From Rhyacophila brunnea (lineage: Eukaryota; Arthropoda; Insecta; Trichoptera; Rhyacophilidae), in assembly GCA_022495005.1 (NCBI GenBank), contig JAGYXB010000691.1:1-64000 (forward strand): a stretch of 64,000 nucleotides of DNA, written 5' to 3'. Below, piece after piece: positions 11,270 to 22,583 of the stretch. The number at the start of each line of letters is the position of its first letter. Within the stretch, counting starts at the first letter, position 1. Below the pieces are notes generated by a model. It made no database searches. It saw only the letters and a program-made list of their open reading frames with translations, and was not told the origin of the DNA. The position numbers and the translations under genes are program-made.

Positions 11270-11554
11270 CTGAAAAGAACAACATTATTAATTATTACAA
11301 CAGTAAAACCAACCATTATGATCAGACAGAGTCAATTCACTGTTGGAGTAAAACTCCCACGGCTCTATGTTCTGCTATCAGACGCCGCCAAGCTATGACT
11401 GTATTTGGCTTTGAATGATTACTCACCGAGAGACATTACGGCCTACTGCTCTGTTTAGCTACATCTCATCTCGTATTTTTTTCTGCCTCAGTATACAAAT
11501 ATTTTTAAGTATTGCCGCATGTTGTTCATTATGCACCATACTATTTTATGTACT

Positions 11555-12200
11555 TATTTAAGAAAACAAGACATCGTGGACATAACATATACGTGTCGCT
11601 AGATTTAAAAATCAGCCAAGTTTATAATAGGTGAATAGGAGAAAAACAGCTTGTTGTTTTCTCAAATACACAGTCACAAGGGTGAAAGTTTTCTATTATT
11701 TCGAGTATAGAATATTTAAAATTAATAAATTCCACATTTTGATAATGCAGAAATGTTAGAAAGCAGTAGTTCTTCAGCAATTCACAAAAATACCTAAAGG
11801 TGGACTTGGCTGATTTTGAAATGTAGCGACACATATTACCCTCAATAGAGAGAAGACGAGAATATATATAATTTATATTTTAAAAAAACAAAAGTACAAT
11901 AATTATATACATACAGAAAAATAAAATTTTGAAAACAAAAGCCATAGCACTTCAATGAAAATGTTTACGTCTTTAGGGAGCGCAATTACAAGTCTTACAC
12001 CCGTTTCTAAAGGTGCCTGATAGGCTTGGCACGAAGAAACGGTTATATTATGTTGAAGATACTCATATATACTGAACATACATAGCTTGAAAACACCTTT
12101 GATTTTACTACGCACTAGAAAAAAATCATTTTTGAAAAAAAAATACACACTGCGGGGTTTGAAACTGAAATCATTGGTATCGCGCTAGGTAGAGGCGGGT
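11555..12200 (-). mobile_element. Non-LTR retrotransposon 3' end, copy 1 (in Z2 intron 1)
   Basis: On the minus strand a short frame ends with VSSCQAYQAPLETGVRLV and ALPKDVNIF. This matches the C-terminus of the LINE fragment at 54290-54880 (VSSCQAYQAPLARDARLV). The rest of the reverse transcriptase is absent. The AT-rich 3' region carries a hairpin MITE. Confidence 0.6.
11597..11836. repeat. Hairpin MITE, copy 2
   Basis: Inverted ends are TGTCGCTAGATTTAAAAATC on the left and its near-inverse ending GTAGCGACA on the right. It matches the copy at 5769-6012. It sits in the 3' part of the LINE fragment and is absent from the related copy at 54290. Confidence 0.7.
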
Positions 12201-12718
12201 AGAAGCATAAGAATAAAAACAACTATCGTCTGGCGCCAGGGAGACAGCAAATCGTGGCACGAAAAGCGTAAGATGGGACTGTTGTGAGCATAGAGATATT
12301 AAATAAAATGAGGGGCAAGGAATCGGCTTTCTAACACAAGTTAATGAAGCAGGACAACAGTAGCCGACAACTTACGAGAAATAATGACGCGATAAAAAAA
12401 ATCAGAGCACCACGGAGGATTTACTTTGCTCATCATAACGTACCCATATTATGTAATGTTAACGTGGAAATTTTGCCTCAACTTGATTACCAGCCCGCCT
12501 CACCATACCAGCCTGCTTTACCATACTTTCATATAACCTGCCGCCCCTAGGTTGTGAGGTACTAGGATTATCTGCTGTATATAGTGGTAGAATTTTACAG
12601 CGCCCTCTATAATGACAAAGCTGACAAAAACGCGACGAGTTCAGATTCTCAAAGAATAAAAGATGATGGAGACTGCCTCTCTGCGATTACTACATCTGAG
12701 GTAGAGCATGCTCTAACA

Positions 12719-13262
12719 CAGTGGTCCCCAACCCCTGGTCCGCGGACCGGTACCGGTCTGTAGATCAAATGGTACCGGGTAGCCGTAGGAACATTAAATT
12801 ATTTTCATTTTATTTACTCTGGTGTATTTCTCTCGGGTTTGTGAGATTTTCCATGGACGAGATGTTAACCAGGAGCTGAGAGACGTCACCTAAAACCGCT
12901 ATTGCCATTTCCGACATCCTATCTGTGTGAAGCGGGGTTTTCTGCAATGACAGCAACCAAAACAAAACAAGAGAATAAACTGGACATAAGCAACACACTT
13001 CGGGTGTCATTGTCTCCTATTACCACCAGATTGCAAAGAAATAAGCTCAGGGTTCTCATTGATTTAGCGTTCTAGTGAGTTAAAATAATTAATCACTTTA
13101 TATAATTTTTTTGTGTAACTATATTTTATTTTGAAAGCATGTTTAAATACACTTTTATTAAAATTATTAAATAAAAACAATCAACGTCCCCCCCTCAGCG
13201 GGCCGCTGTAAAATTATCAAACGTTGACCGGTCCACGGCGATAAAAAGGTTGGAGACCACTG
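12719..13262 (+). mobile_element. hAT element, 544 bp, 8-bp TSD
   Basis: Termini are CAGTGGTCCCCAACCC and, inverted, CAGTGGTCTCCAACC. The TSD is CTCTAACA (12711-12718) and CTCTAAAA (13263-13270), one mismatch. Inside, the plus strand keeps a broken hAT C-terminal dimerisation region: HPICVKRGFSAMTATKTKQ, then NKLDISNTLRVSL, the pattern of the ZBED/Buster-type tail. It is an internally deleted copy inserted in the RTE element. Confidence 0.85.
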
Positions 13263-13593
13263 CTCTAAAAGACATGGTAAGAGGGTGAGCTCCAAGTGAA
13301 AATGGGCTAACAATTCACATTCTGGTGGCCGGTAAAACCGTGAATGAAGTGTTTGCACGATTGTTCACAGCTCGTCTGTACGAAAAGAATGTTCCAGACA
13401 TTGATATACTACTGGATGAATCATATGCTTCTTAAAATAACGCCCGATTTTCAGCGACTCGGCCGGTGTTAAAACTTACTGTTTTAATATCAGCGGACTT
13501 AACTCGATATAAGCTCACTTAATATTTGTCTCGAAAACGACCTGGCAATAATTATGAGTAATCCCGATGTGGCTTGCGTCTTACTCTAACTAA

Positions 13594-13968
13594 CAGTGAC
13601 GTTCCGTAGGGGTAGGCAGATTGAGCGTCGCTTGGGGGCGGCAGTTATTCGAACGGCGGAAAATCGAGGAGAATCATTTGATATATATAGAAATAGCTAC
13701 CTACCTAAACTTAATAATATTGAAATATCTTTCCATTAAAAAACTCAGCTCACTGGTTGGAAATAAAATGTTTTAATTGACATAAAAGGTTTAACAAGAC
13801 TGTATTTTTTTTGTCGAGTTCGCGATGTCTAGTTTACTTCCGTTGCTTTTTGACGTCGATGGTGACCAGAAACGACACGTGCACGGATGATAAAAAATAC
13901 TTTATAAAAAAAATGTGGCGGCATTTTGGCGCTGCCCAAGGGCGGCATTTCGTCTAGGGACGTCACTG
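13594..13968. mobile_element. hAT MITE, 375 bp, perfect 8-bp TSD
   Basis: TIRs begin CAGTGACGT with inverse ACGTCACTG. The TSD CTAACTAA is perfect at 13586-13593 and 13969-13976. It is non-coding and inserted in the RTE element. A second copy, in inverse orientation, spans 45094-47433. Confidence 0.9.
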
Positions 13969-14397
13969 CTAACTAATAGACAGCGCATGACGACTTGCTC
14001 TGTCCACTCAGACATGAATTTTTGGTAGCTTGCAAGCTTTGGGTTGCAGACACCCTTAGGGTCAGTATTCCAAGAACGCAAATTTAGTTTTACAGCCAGG
14101 GCAATACGGGTGAAATTCGGGAATCCATGTTAACGGTCTTAACGCATTATACCTACAAGGAAATATTATAAGACGATATTATTTTACCTTCTTTTGTGGT
14201 ACATTTTTAAAATGACACTTGTATGGGAACTCTTCGTCTAGTAGTATATCAATGGTTCCAGAGGCCTGGAAAAATGCCACGATCATCACCCTCTATAAAA
14301 AGGGAGAATTTGATGATCTGAAAAATTATCGGCCTAATAGTCTGTCGCCAAATTCTGTAAAAAGCTTTCACAAACCGCTACTCCAAGCTAGAACAGA

Positions 14398-14662
14398 GTT
14401 GGCGAAGCCGAGCAGTTTTTCATAGGGAATAAAGAGTTTTTAAGAAATCTATTTAAAAATGATGATGTTCTAGATACCACAGCACACATACAGCTTTGTC
14501 GCATTTTTCCAATACGCCATACATTTCGGTCCACCAATTTTTAAATTGTTTGCCAGAATTACTATTACTAGCTCCACCATGTCTTTGTTTCATATATGGT
14601 GTAGCCATGTTTTTGTAGGTAGAAATGAAATTGTTTGTTAATGTATAAATTAGGTTGGCTAT
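14398..14662 (-). other. Unidentified open frame in an insertion
   Basis: About 87 codons without a stop on the minus strand, with a composition that looks coding (KNMATPYMKQRHGGASNS, then FKNWWTEMYGVLEKC). It lies in the foreign segment splitting the RTE element and may be a fragment of another transposon protein. I do not recognise it, and its low end overlaps RTE sequence. Confidence 0.25.
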
Positions 14663-16537
14663 TTACGCACAGATTGACACCAGAATTGCTCCGATCAGAT
14701 GAAGCATTCTCTCGCAACAGTTGTCTCAAGCATTGTAAACTGATCAAAATCAGAAGTTTGCGGCTCGGCAACCCCCACCGCCTGATGAGGTTAGTGCGAT
14801 AATATTATATGTGATGCATAAAGCTTAAGGACCGACCTATGCAATTATTTATATTTACTAAACCATTTCTTTTATTCATCGAAAAATTTACAAGCTTTTG
14901 AGAATGTAACATTCCATATATTGAGCATACATAACATGAAACTGTGCTAGACGAGAACCAACCGAGAGAGCAAACTGGATTCATAAGAGGCTACAGCACA
15001 AAAGATCATATACTGATTATCAGGAAAGTTATAGAACGACATCAAGAACATAGACCACCACTCTACCTGGGTTTCTTTTATTATGAAAAAGCATTTGATC
15101 TTATTATAAAACCTAAATTATGGACGCCTTGTACAACCAAAGATTCTCTAGGCGCTATATAAACAACATGAATAACATGCACAGTGGTACAACAGTCAGT
15201 GTATAGCTTCCAAGGCGTCTATGTTTCCAATTAATAAGGGTGTCCGACAAGGCGACACGATCTCACGCAAATTATTCACCGCTACTCTGGAAGATCTATT
15301 CGGACGACTTAACTGGGAGATCAGTGGAATTGCCATTAACGGCGAATACCTGTCACCTGGGTTTTGCAGACGACATTGTTATCTTTGCAAATAACCCATA
15401 AGACCTTCAGAACAGGATGCAGGAGCTTGCAAATGATAGCCGCATAACAAGTTTAAAGAAAAATGTCTCAAAGTCAAGAGTAATGATAAACTGCTTTGCT
15501 GAACCAAAAGAAATCTTCATTAATGGTACTCAAATCGAGCGAGTCAACAGCTACGTCCATCTTACGACTGACGATCTTTTCTAAGACAAATGTCAATTTA
15601 CGGTGGTATGAACGACGAGATTGGTCGCAGGACCAAATTGGCATGGAGTGCATTTGGTCGCCTAATACTATCTACAAAAGTGACCCCCCATTGTGTCTTA
15701 ACTGTAAACATGGTCATTAATAGATAGAGAAAATTAAAAATTACGAGTATTGTAACGTGGTATGGAGTGGTAGATGTTGGGCATAACGCATATAGATCAC
15801 AAAATAAACCAATGGATAAGGAAACAGGAGAGGGCGCGATGTGATAGAGGTCATTAAGCGGATGAATTGGAAATGGGTTAGAAATATCGCTCGGCAAATG
15901 GACTACCGCTGGAGAGATGCCCAAGGGGTTCTAAACGCTCACTGGCCGGCCCTAAAACCGGCAGGATAGACGAATTCGTAAAGTTCGGAGGATGTATGTA
16001 GGTATGTACAAATAACTAGGTACCTACTGACCGAGAGGGGTAAAGTGAGTGAGGGGTGTCTTTCTTTCAGTAGGTACCTAGTGGATTGATTCCGGCCGAT
16101 GATGATGATACACATGCACATCGGTTGCGAGGGGTTTGGAGGTATGCTATTGAAATTCGACATAAATAATGCACACTAAACTTTGTTAGTCATGCCTACT
16201 AATGTTTTTAAAATTCGCAAAGCCTTGCCTACCCAAACAATACTCGATAAATGTTTTTTTTTACTATTATCTACTACGTGTTGAATTAGGCAAGATTTAA
16301 TAGAATGAACAAACACTATCTACATATTGTAGTATTATTTTAATGAAAACAAATACGTTTGACTGACAAAAGTTAGTTAGTGTGGATTGTTTATGCCGGA
16401 TCTCAACAGTCTACCTCTACCCTTCGCCACACATAGTATATACTGTATATTAATATATATATATATATGTGTTAATTGTTAGTATTATGACGAACAACAC
16501 ATGCCAAAACGAATAAATTATCGTAAAAAAAACTAAC

Positions 16538-16678
16538 CTCAAAATTGCAACTGGCATCATTGTCGTTCTCTTGTTTTATATGAGTACGGGCGTCCGGACT
16601 ATGTTTAATTGGTAGATCAAACCAAGTCTCCCCCTCTGCATCCGATCGATCGTCGTCACATTCCCTCTTTACATCCAT
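16538..16678 (-). CDS. Z2 exon 1 (start codon at 16678)
   Basis: 47 codons starting MDVKRECDDDRSDAEG, with WFDLPI and two psi-K-x-E motifs (VKRE at 3-6, IKQE at 34-37). The donor is GAG|GTTAGT at 16538, phase 0, the same donor as in Z3, Z4 and Z5. The ATG is chosen because all four paralogs begin MD[VI]K at this point. Confidence 0.85.
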
Positions 16679-16953
16679 TTTCGTATTTAAAGCGTGCAAA
16701 TACTGTTTATATCGGTCTATAAGTGGTAAATTTTACAGAATATGACATCGCGACACGCGAACGCCATTTCCTTTTCAACAATAATTTTAGTGTTGCCGAG
16801 ACAAAAAAAGCGTTAGTCAAAATTCACATCAACAAAATATATTCAAACATTTAGAAAATAGTTTTCACATAAAATAAATAATATCAAACAAAACTGACGT
16901 GTCACATTTTAATAATATTAGTAAACTTTAGTTTTAACAACTAGTCACAAGCC

Positions 16954-17165
16954 GCGTTGACACGCGGTCCAAGTACACTTGGATCGAGTGCCATCCAAGT
17001 GACAGCCTCATACTAATTATTCCTATCCAAGTTAACCTGGATGAGTAGGACACGGTCCAAGTAGCTTGGATAGAAATAATTTAGTATGAAGATGTCTCAT
17101 ACTAGTGCACTTGGATGGCACTCGGTCCAAGTGTACTTGGATCGTACTTGGACCGTGTCAACGCA
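16954..17165. repeat. Palindromic MITE built from CCAAGT/ACTTGG repeats
   Basis: Ends are GCGTTGACACG and the inverse CGTGTCAACGC. The interior is a run of ATCCAAGT and ACTTGGAT words in both orientations around a short spacer. No TSD could be read. It sits about 0.3 kb upstream of the Z2 start codon. Confidence 0.75.
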
Positions 17166-17245
17166 CTTTTATAGAAAAAAGTATGAAATTCACAAAACGA
17201 AATAATATTATATTAACAATCAAATGGTCGGCTATGGTCACGCCA

Positions 17246-18275
17246 CACAGTAGGAGAAAAGCCCAAAATCGTGGCCAAAACCTGAAATGACCTCTGATTT
17301 GAATAAAAATTGGCATACAGAGGCTTTGAAGGTCGCTGATAACGAATCCGAAAGCCAAATTATCGTAAACAAAATGGCCGATCCAACATGGCGGACATGG
17401 ATGTTAAAAAGGTGCCAGATCTTGACAAAAATTGGTATATACGGGTTTTCAAGGTTGCTGATTACGAATCCGAAATCTAAATGATCATAAACAAAATGGC
17501 TGATCCAATATGGCGGAGATGGATGTTAAAAAGGTACCGGATCTTGACAAAAATTGGTATATACGGGTTTTTAAGATCGCTGATTACGAATCCGAAATCT
17601 AAATTATTGTAAACAAAATGGCCGATCCAAAATGGCAGACATGGATGTTAAAAAAGTGTCAGATCATGACAAAAATTGGTATATGCGGGTTTTGAATGTC
17701 ACTGATTACGCATTCAAAAGCTAAATTATAATAAACAAAATGGCCTATCAAGCACAAAACGCACCTATTCCGCAGGTAACTTTTGTAAATTTCGCAAGCT
17801 TATACAATAAACTAAAGGCCTAGACTATAAGCTTTGCAAAATATGACAAAATATATAACTTTTCGAATAGTTGAAAATGCAAGTTTTCAAAATTATTCAA
17901 TTTTATTTATGCAAAAGTTTATACTACATTTCAATAATTTATACATTAAGTTTAGACTCAACCAATGTAAAAATATTTTCTACATACCTCCAGAAGTCGT
18001 ATTCATGTCGCAGAATTGAAATTGAACACTTCACTTGAAATTTATGGGTTTTCAAGGTCACCGTTATTTTCGTCTGTTTAGCACGCGACACGTACACTCT
18101 CCACGAAGGCTAACTTCCAACTGACGCAGCGACGAAGGTATACGGTCAAAACGCTTCCCCTTTCACAATGAAATGCAGTCATTAGTCCTCTACCTGACTG
18201 ACTACTCAAGTAACCCCATTTCGAAAATCCATTTCTGGGGTTTTGGCCACGTTTTTGGGCTTTTCTCCTACTGTG
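17246..18275. mobile_element. Transib-like non-autonomous element, 1.03 kb, 5-bp TSD
   Basis: TIRs start CACAGTAGGAGAAAAGCCC; the inverse at the right end is GGGCTTTTCTCCTACTGTG. The 5-bp TSD CGCCA lies at 17241-17245 and 18276-18280. A GC-rich 5-bp TSD and a CACAGTA heptamer fit Transib, but that is inference because no transposase is present. It carries a 122-bp tandem array. Confidence 0.75.
17290..17760 (+). repeat. 122-bp tandem repeat, about four copies
   Basis: The words ATTGG[TC]ATA, GATTACGAATCCGAAA and AACAAAATGGC recur every 122 bp (TGG at 17311, 17433, 17555, 17677). It lies inside the Transib-like element. Short open frames here are repeat artefacts. Confidence 0.9.
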
Positions 18276-18573
18276 CGCCATTGCGCTAGGCGTCAACATA
18301 TTTTAGATCTCTCTAAAATAAAGTGTGATATTACTGTGGAAATAAAATTATTGACGTTTTAAAAATATTCGTGTTAAAATATAAACTTAACCTCAAAAAA
18401 GAGCAACATTTATATTTTCCGTCAATAAATCTAGGTACCTACTTATTCATTTTTGTGTGTTACAATAATCTAATGTCAAAAGTGATCGCTATTTATTTCC
18501 ATATTGAAAATCTACCAATTCACAATAATTTTATTATTAATGTCGTATCATTTTTGTGAAACCATCCATTTCT

Positions 18574-18756
18574 CGGTGGCTCTTGTGTTGCAGTGTATAA
18601 GGCGCTGGCCTTCCACCCGAGAGTTCTGGGTTCGACTCGGTGAGGACACAAAAATTTATTTGTTTTTCTCGAAGTCTGGGTATTGTAATTGTCCAAAATT
18701 ACTAACAACCACCTTGTATGAAAATGCAAGGACATGGTTATTAATAATTCAAAAAA
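18574..18756 (+). mobile_element. tRNA-derived SINE with 15-bp TSD
   Basis: The tRNA-like head has an A-box region near GTGTATAAGGCG, then CTGGCCTTC and a B-box GGGTTCGACTC, and the copy ends in a poly(A) run. The TSD AAACCATCCATTTCT is perfect at 18559-18573 and 18757-18771, so the copy is full-length and young. Confidence 0.9.
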
Positions 18757-19493
18757 AAACCATCCATTTCTGTTGTGAATTTCAAGTTTTTAAAAATGCT
18801 GTTGGAACTTTGTAAAAACAGTCCATTTAGTTTTGCGAATATAGGTAATATACCTATCTTATTCAAATAATTGTTCGAAGTAAGCGAAATATTTTAACTT
18901 AGGTAGGTATATGTACAGAAAAAAACACACATTGATAATTACTATTGATAATATGAACTAAATGGTTATTATTAGGGGCTGGATTTATATGCTAGTGCAT
19001 GTTTTGTTAGGGTGTATGCACAGCTATGGAGTTGCACAGAAATCCGTTTTGAAAGACGCAGAATCCATTTTTTTTTATTGTGCATACAAATGCATAGGTG
19101 TTTGAGAGGTTAGAGAATATTTGAGACATTAGTGCATATTTCATAAAAAATTGGTGTGTGTACGCACGTTAGCAGTTATATTTCTTTGGCGTAACAAAAC
19201 ATGTGATAAAGTAGATTCTACGACTAGCTCTTAATTATCTTGTTAAATTACACACTCAAGAAAAAGGACCGCTTATTGGAACGCCGTTGGTTTATTTCTA
19301 TACACTTTATATTACTAAATTATATAATTATTTATCGTTGTTTTTATTTTTAAAGTAACAACTTCCACTATGACGTTTGTATGTTTACGTAAGGAATTGC
19401 AAATGGCCGACAATAATAAATTTGCTGCCTAGGGAACAATTGTAAACTATAATATTATACTGTATAATCGTCACGATTGTAATAACATACTGT

Positions 19494-19566
19494 AGTGTAA
19501 AGGTAGTGCGTTCGGCTGAAAACCGAACAATCGGTGGTTTGAATCCAATCGAGTGCGTTTTCTTTC
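19494..19566 (+). repeat. tRNA-like sequence (Phe-type anticodon arm), probable SINE head
   Basis: A perfect 5-bp anticodon stem TTCGG/CCGAA encloses CTGAAAA (anticodon GAA), after a D-arm-like GTAAAGGTAG and before a B-box-like GTTTGAATCC. The T stem has a mismatch and no clean acceptor stem is visible, so a functional tRNA is unlikely. Confidence 0.5.
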
Positions 19567-20339
19567 GTGTGAAAAAATAAACTATGTGTTACATGTCACA
19601 CGCCAAAAATACACTCTGATCTGATTTTCCAAACGCGCCTAAAGTATAACTTGAAAAATGATATCTCGGGAGTTATTTTGTTTGTGTTAGAGTAAATAAA
19701 GACGAAGGGGGCATTTGCAGACATTTGAAACAAATAGTTATTTTTAAGTAAAAGTGAAGAAAACTCAGACTCTTTCATTTGACTGCGCATAGTTGGATTT
19801 ATTTTAGTACCACAGTAAAATTGTACAGCTATAAAGGGCGAATAATAATTCATTAGGTATCTTAAACATTTTTGGAGAAAGATGATGTTGAGGCAAGTGA
19901 GTTGATAGAGCCATCGATGTATATGGTTATTGTCTTGATGCAGAGTACATAGAGCAAAAATCGTAGGAGATAATAATATGATCAAGATTTTGTTTGTGTT
20001 GATGAACTGAGACTTGATAAGAGTGGAATGATGTTGACTATGTATATCGAGTGAATGACTTGTGACAATAGTATTGCATCTCGTGATGTACTCGATAAGT
20101 TGAGTAAGGATTCCTGCATTGTTCTTCCAATTTATATAAATGCAGTACCTACATATCATTATAAGAGATATTGTCGCAATTACCAATCATAACAAACTCT
20201 ACTGATATAACGCATTGAGAAATAGGTACACTTAATGTAAATTCTTACTAAAATGCATAAGCATTGCATATTATGTGTTAAAAATAATGCAATAGACACA
20301 CTTGCCTAACAATTTTTCATACAAAACTCATACTGAACG

Positions 20340-20640
20340 CACACACAGCAACTCACTGCTGCCGACCCCGGCAGCTACAGTCGACGGGCTGCCCGTAATC
20401 GCTGAGTTCCCACAGTAAATTTGCTGCCGAGTCAAACATACACGGGCTGCACTGGTGCAACAGTCGCTTCCACCTTTCTCTCCGCCTAGTCCTGTGCATC
20501 GTCATTCCAATTCGATAAACACACCCGCTGACACATTTGCTGCCAATCACTGCAATGTGAGCTGCCGCATCGTTGCGTTGATTGGCAGCTCGTTTGCTGC
20601 TAGCAGCAGCAACACGCAGTTGCCCGTATATTCCCGCTCT
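20340..20640. repeat. GC-rich cluster of CTGCC/GGCAG words
   Basis: An island of higher GC in AT-rich DNA. Words such as GCTGCCG, GGGCTGCCCG and GGCAGC recur about ten times in both orientations. Weak inverted flanks (CATACAAAAC near 20317, GTTTTGTATG near 20652) suggest an unclassified transposon with clustered binding sites. Confidence 0.4.
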
Positions 20641-21526
20641 AGCTCAGACCTGTTTTGTATGATTTTTTGTTTGAAAGTAGGGTGATGTCATTTCCCTCCA
20701 CTTTCGAAAGTGAAAACACGCAGTCACTTTTATTCTTTGTGGTTTTTCGTCTGGATTCAGGACTTGGAGGTGGACAAATAACACCGGAATTGCGTTGGAA
20801 ACGGCGAGATGTATTTACGTTTAATATTATCTAATGGTTACATTTTTATACAAATTCTTTTCAATTTAATTTTGGCGGATAGCGAGGTTAACACTGCTTA
20901 CTGCGTTGCTGTCAAAAATGCTTCTCTCACGTTAAAACAAACTGCCGTTTACGAGCGGTACAAATGCTGCGTTGCCGTTCGTATTTTTTTGTAACGGCAT
21001 TCAGACAATGTTGCCGGTCAGATATTTAACATTATTTAATTATTTTCGCAATCAACCCTTACTATTAGTTGTTCGTTTGATACCGACTCGGGACTCTCCA
21101 GATACACAGAGACATCCCCAGATGGGGACCATTCGGGGGTGTAACAGTGACCATAAATTATTATACTACTAGTAAATCTTGTTTTATTTTCATATTTATT
21201 TTATTAATTCTACTATTACAGCATTCTTAGATAGGTACCCATTAAACTATCAAATAAATATAGCCACACTGTCATGTATTATTAAAAATATATAATATTT
21301 TAAAACAATAAACAACCTTGAATACAATTTAGTGATTAATAAACAATAATAATTATGTATTCATATAAAAAAAACTTAACTTAGTACCTAGTTGGACGTC
21401 AAACCAAATTAAAATAGATCGACAACTATGGATGCCATTGACTAAAACGAACAGAATGTAATAGTCGCGTCAAAAGCATTGCAGTGGGTCAGATTTGGTT
21501 TATTTATTTTACAATATAAAGTCTAA

Positions 21527-21882
21527 AGCGTCAATTACATTGAGCTACTTTACGAGCTGTTTGTTGGCGAATTTAATAGCGGGCGATTCAGCTACTGCGA
21601 TTATGATGACACACAAAACTTTTCATTCGCTGAGAAGCCGCAAGCCAGCGACTATTTTGACAGGACGTAGTTCGTTTTTTTGCCGGGAGGTTGCTACTGC
21701 GCTCTACTGCGCAGACGCAGTAGGCCCACACGCCGGCGTGTAACGTGTAAAGTTGACTGGCTTTCAACTTTTCTCTTTAGGGTGTATACAATCTGCTTGT
21801 TAGCTTGTTCGATGATTTCACTGGGCGACTTAACAGGCAGATTGTAAATCAGCTCGTAAAGTAGCTCAATGTAATTGACGCT
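21527..21882. mobile_element. PIF/Harbinger-like MITE (TAA TSD)
   Basis: TIR AGCGTCAATTACATTGAGC with its inverse at the right end, and TAA at 21524-21526 and 21883-21885. A central segment contains CTGCGCAGACGCAGTAGGCC. Same family as 31126-31484 and 35464-35832. Confidence 0.88.
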
Positions 21883-22583
21883 TAAAGTTAGTTCAAAACC
21901 CATAACCATTATAATGACATAAGTCCTATTATTTTATAGCAGTAGAAGCTGTATATTATTAGCTTTAAAGTCGCCTAAATCGTAACGTCAAATAGTGAAA
22001 ACTACCTATTATTATTCCAAGATTTATTCAAGGAGCTAATATTATGTATGTTACAGGGGTTTTTCAAAATAGTGTTATTCCAGATATCTCAATAAATCTG
22101 TTTTATAACACGACGTTAAGAGTAAGTACCATTACGCTTGTAATAGAATTCTGTACCCTAGAACCGAACTGTATTAACTCCAAAATTTTCAAAAGTCACT
22201 TTATTGCACTAAACTTCATGATTTTGCCTCTTCTTTCCCATGGTAAACAGTATTAACTCCTATATCAATTATTTCCTGAGATATTGCGTTTTAAAGAATA
22301 TTAAGTGCATCTTGATTTTGGAATCAAAGAATACTTAAGTCTTTTAATACTCTTTAGTTGTGGGTGTTTTGTTATTTATTGATATTAAGTCCACTCAGTC
22401 AAAACAACCAATACGATTAAACAGTATTAAGTGTTATCTTGCGGAGTTAGTACGAACAATGTTTGACACTTGACAGACGACCGCACATTTTTGTTGTAGG
22501 TATTAACTCCTTTGTGCGAATGTTTGAAACAGTTTTACATTGAAACATTTATTCCAAATAAGAAAAGTTAATTACTTACAATA

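Larger units (their letters stand above)
12590..15970 (+). pseudogene. RTE-type LINE reverse transcriptase, broken by nested insertions (Z2 intron 1)
   Basis: The pieces run in order. Positions 12590-12710 give TTSEVEHAL. Positions 13263-13410 give GKTVNEVFARLFTARLYEKN. Positions 14250-14420 give VPEAWKNATIITLYKKGEF and LKNYRP. Positions 14945-15130 give LDENQPREQTGFIRGYSTKD and the first catalytic block YEKAFD. Positions 15240-15400 give GVRQGDTIS and FADDIVIFAN, the active-site FADD block. Positions 15840-15960 give MNWKWVRNIARQMDYRW. This is the usual order of RTE-type ORF2. It carries two hAT insertions and one unidentified insertion (about 14425-14940), plus stops and frameshifts. It runs antisense to Z2. 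Confidence 0.8.

Noticed and set aside
19596..20186. 196-codon minus-strand open frame, the longest non-finger frame
   Set aside because: The composition is AT-driven (Ile, Asn, Tyr, Leu), with no recognisable motif and no supporting neighbours. It would deserve a homology search, but I cannot support it as a gene.
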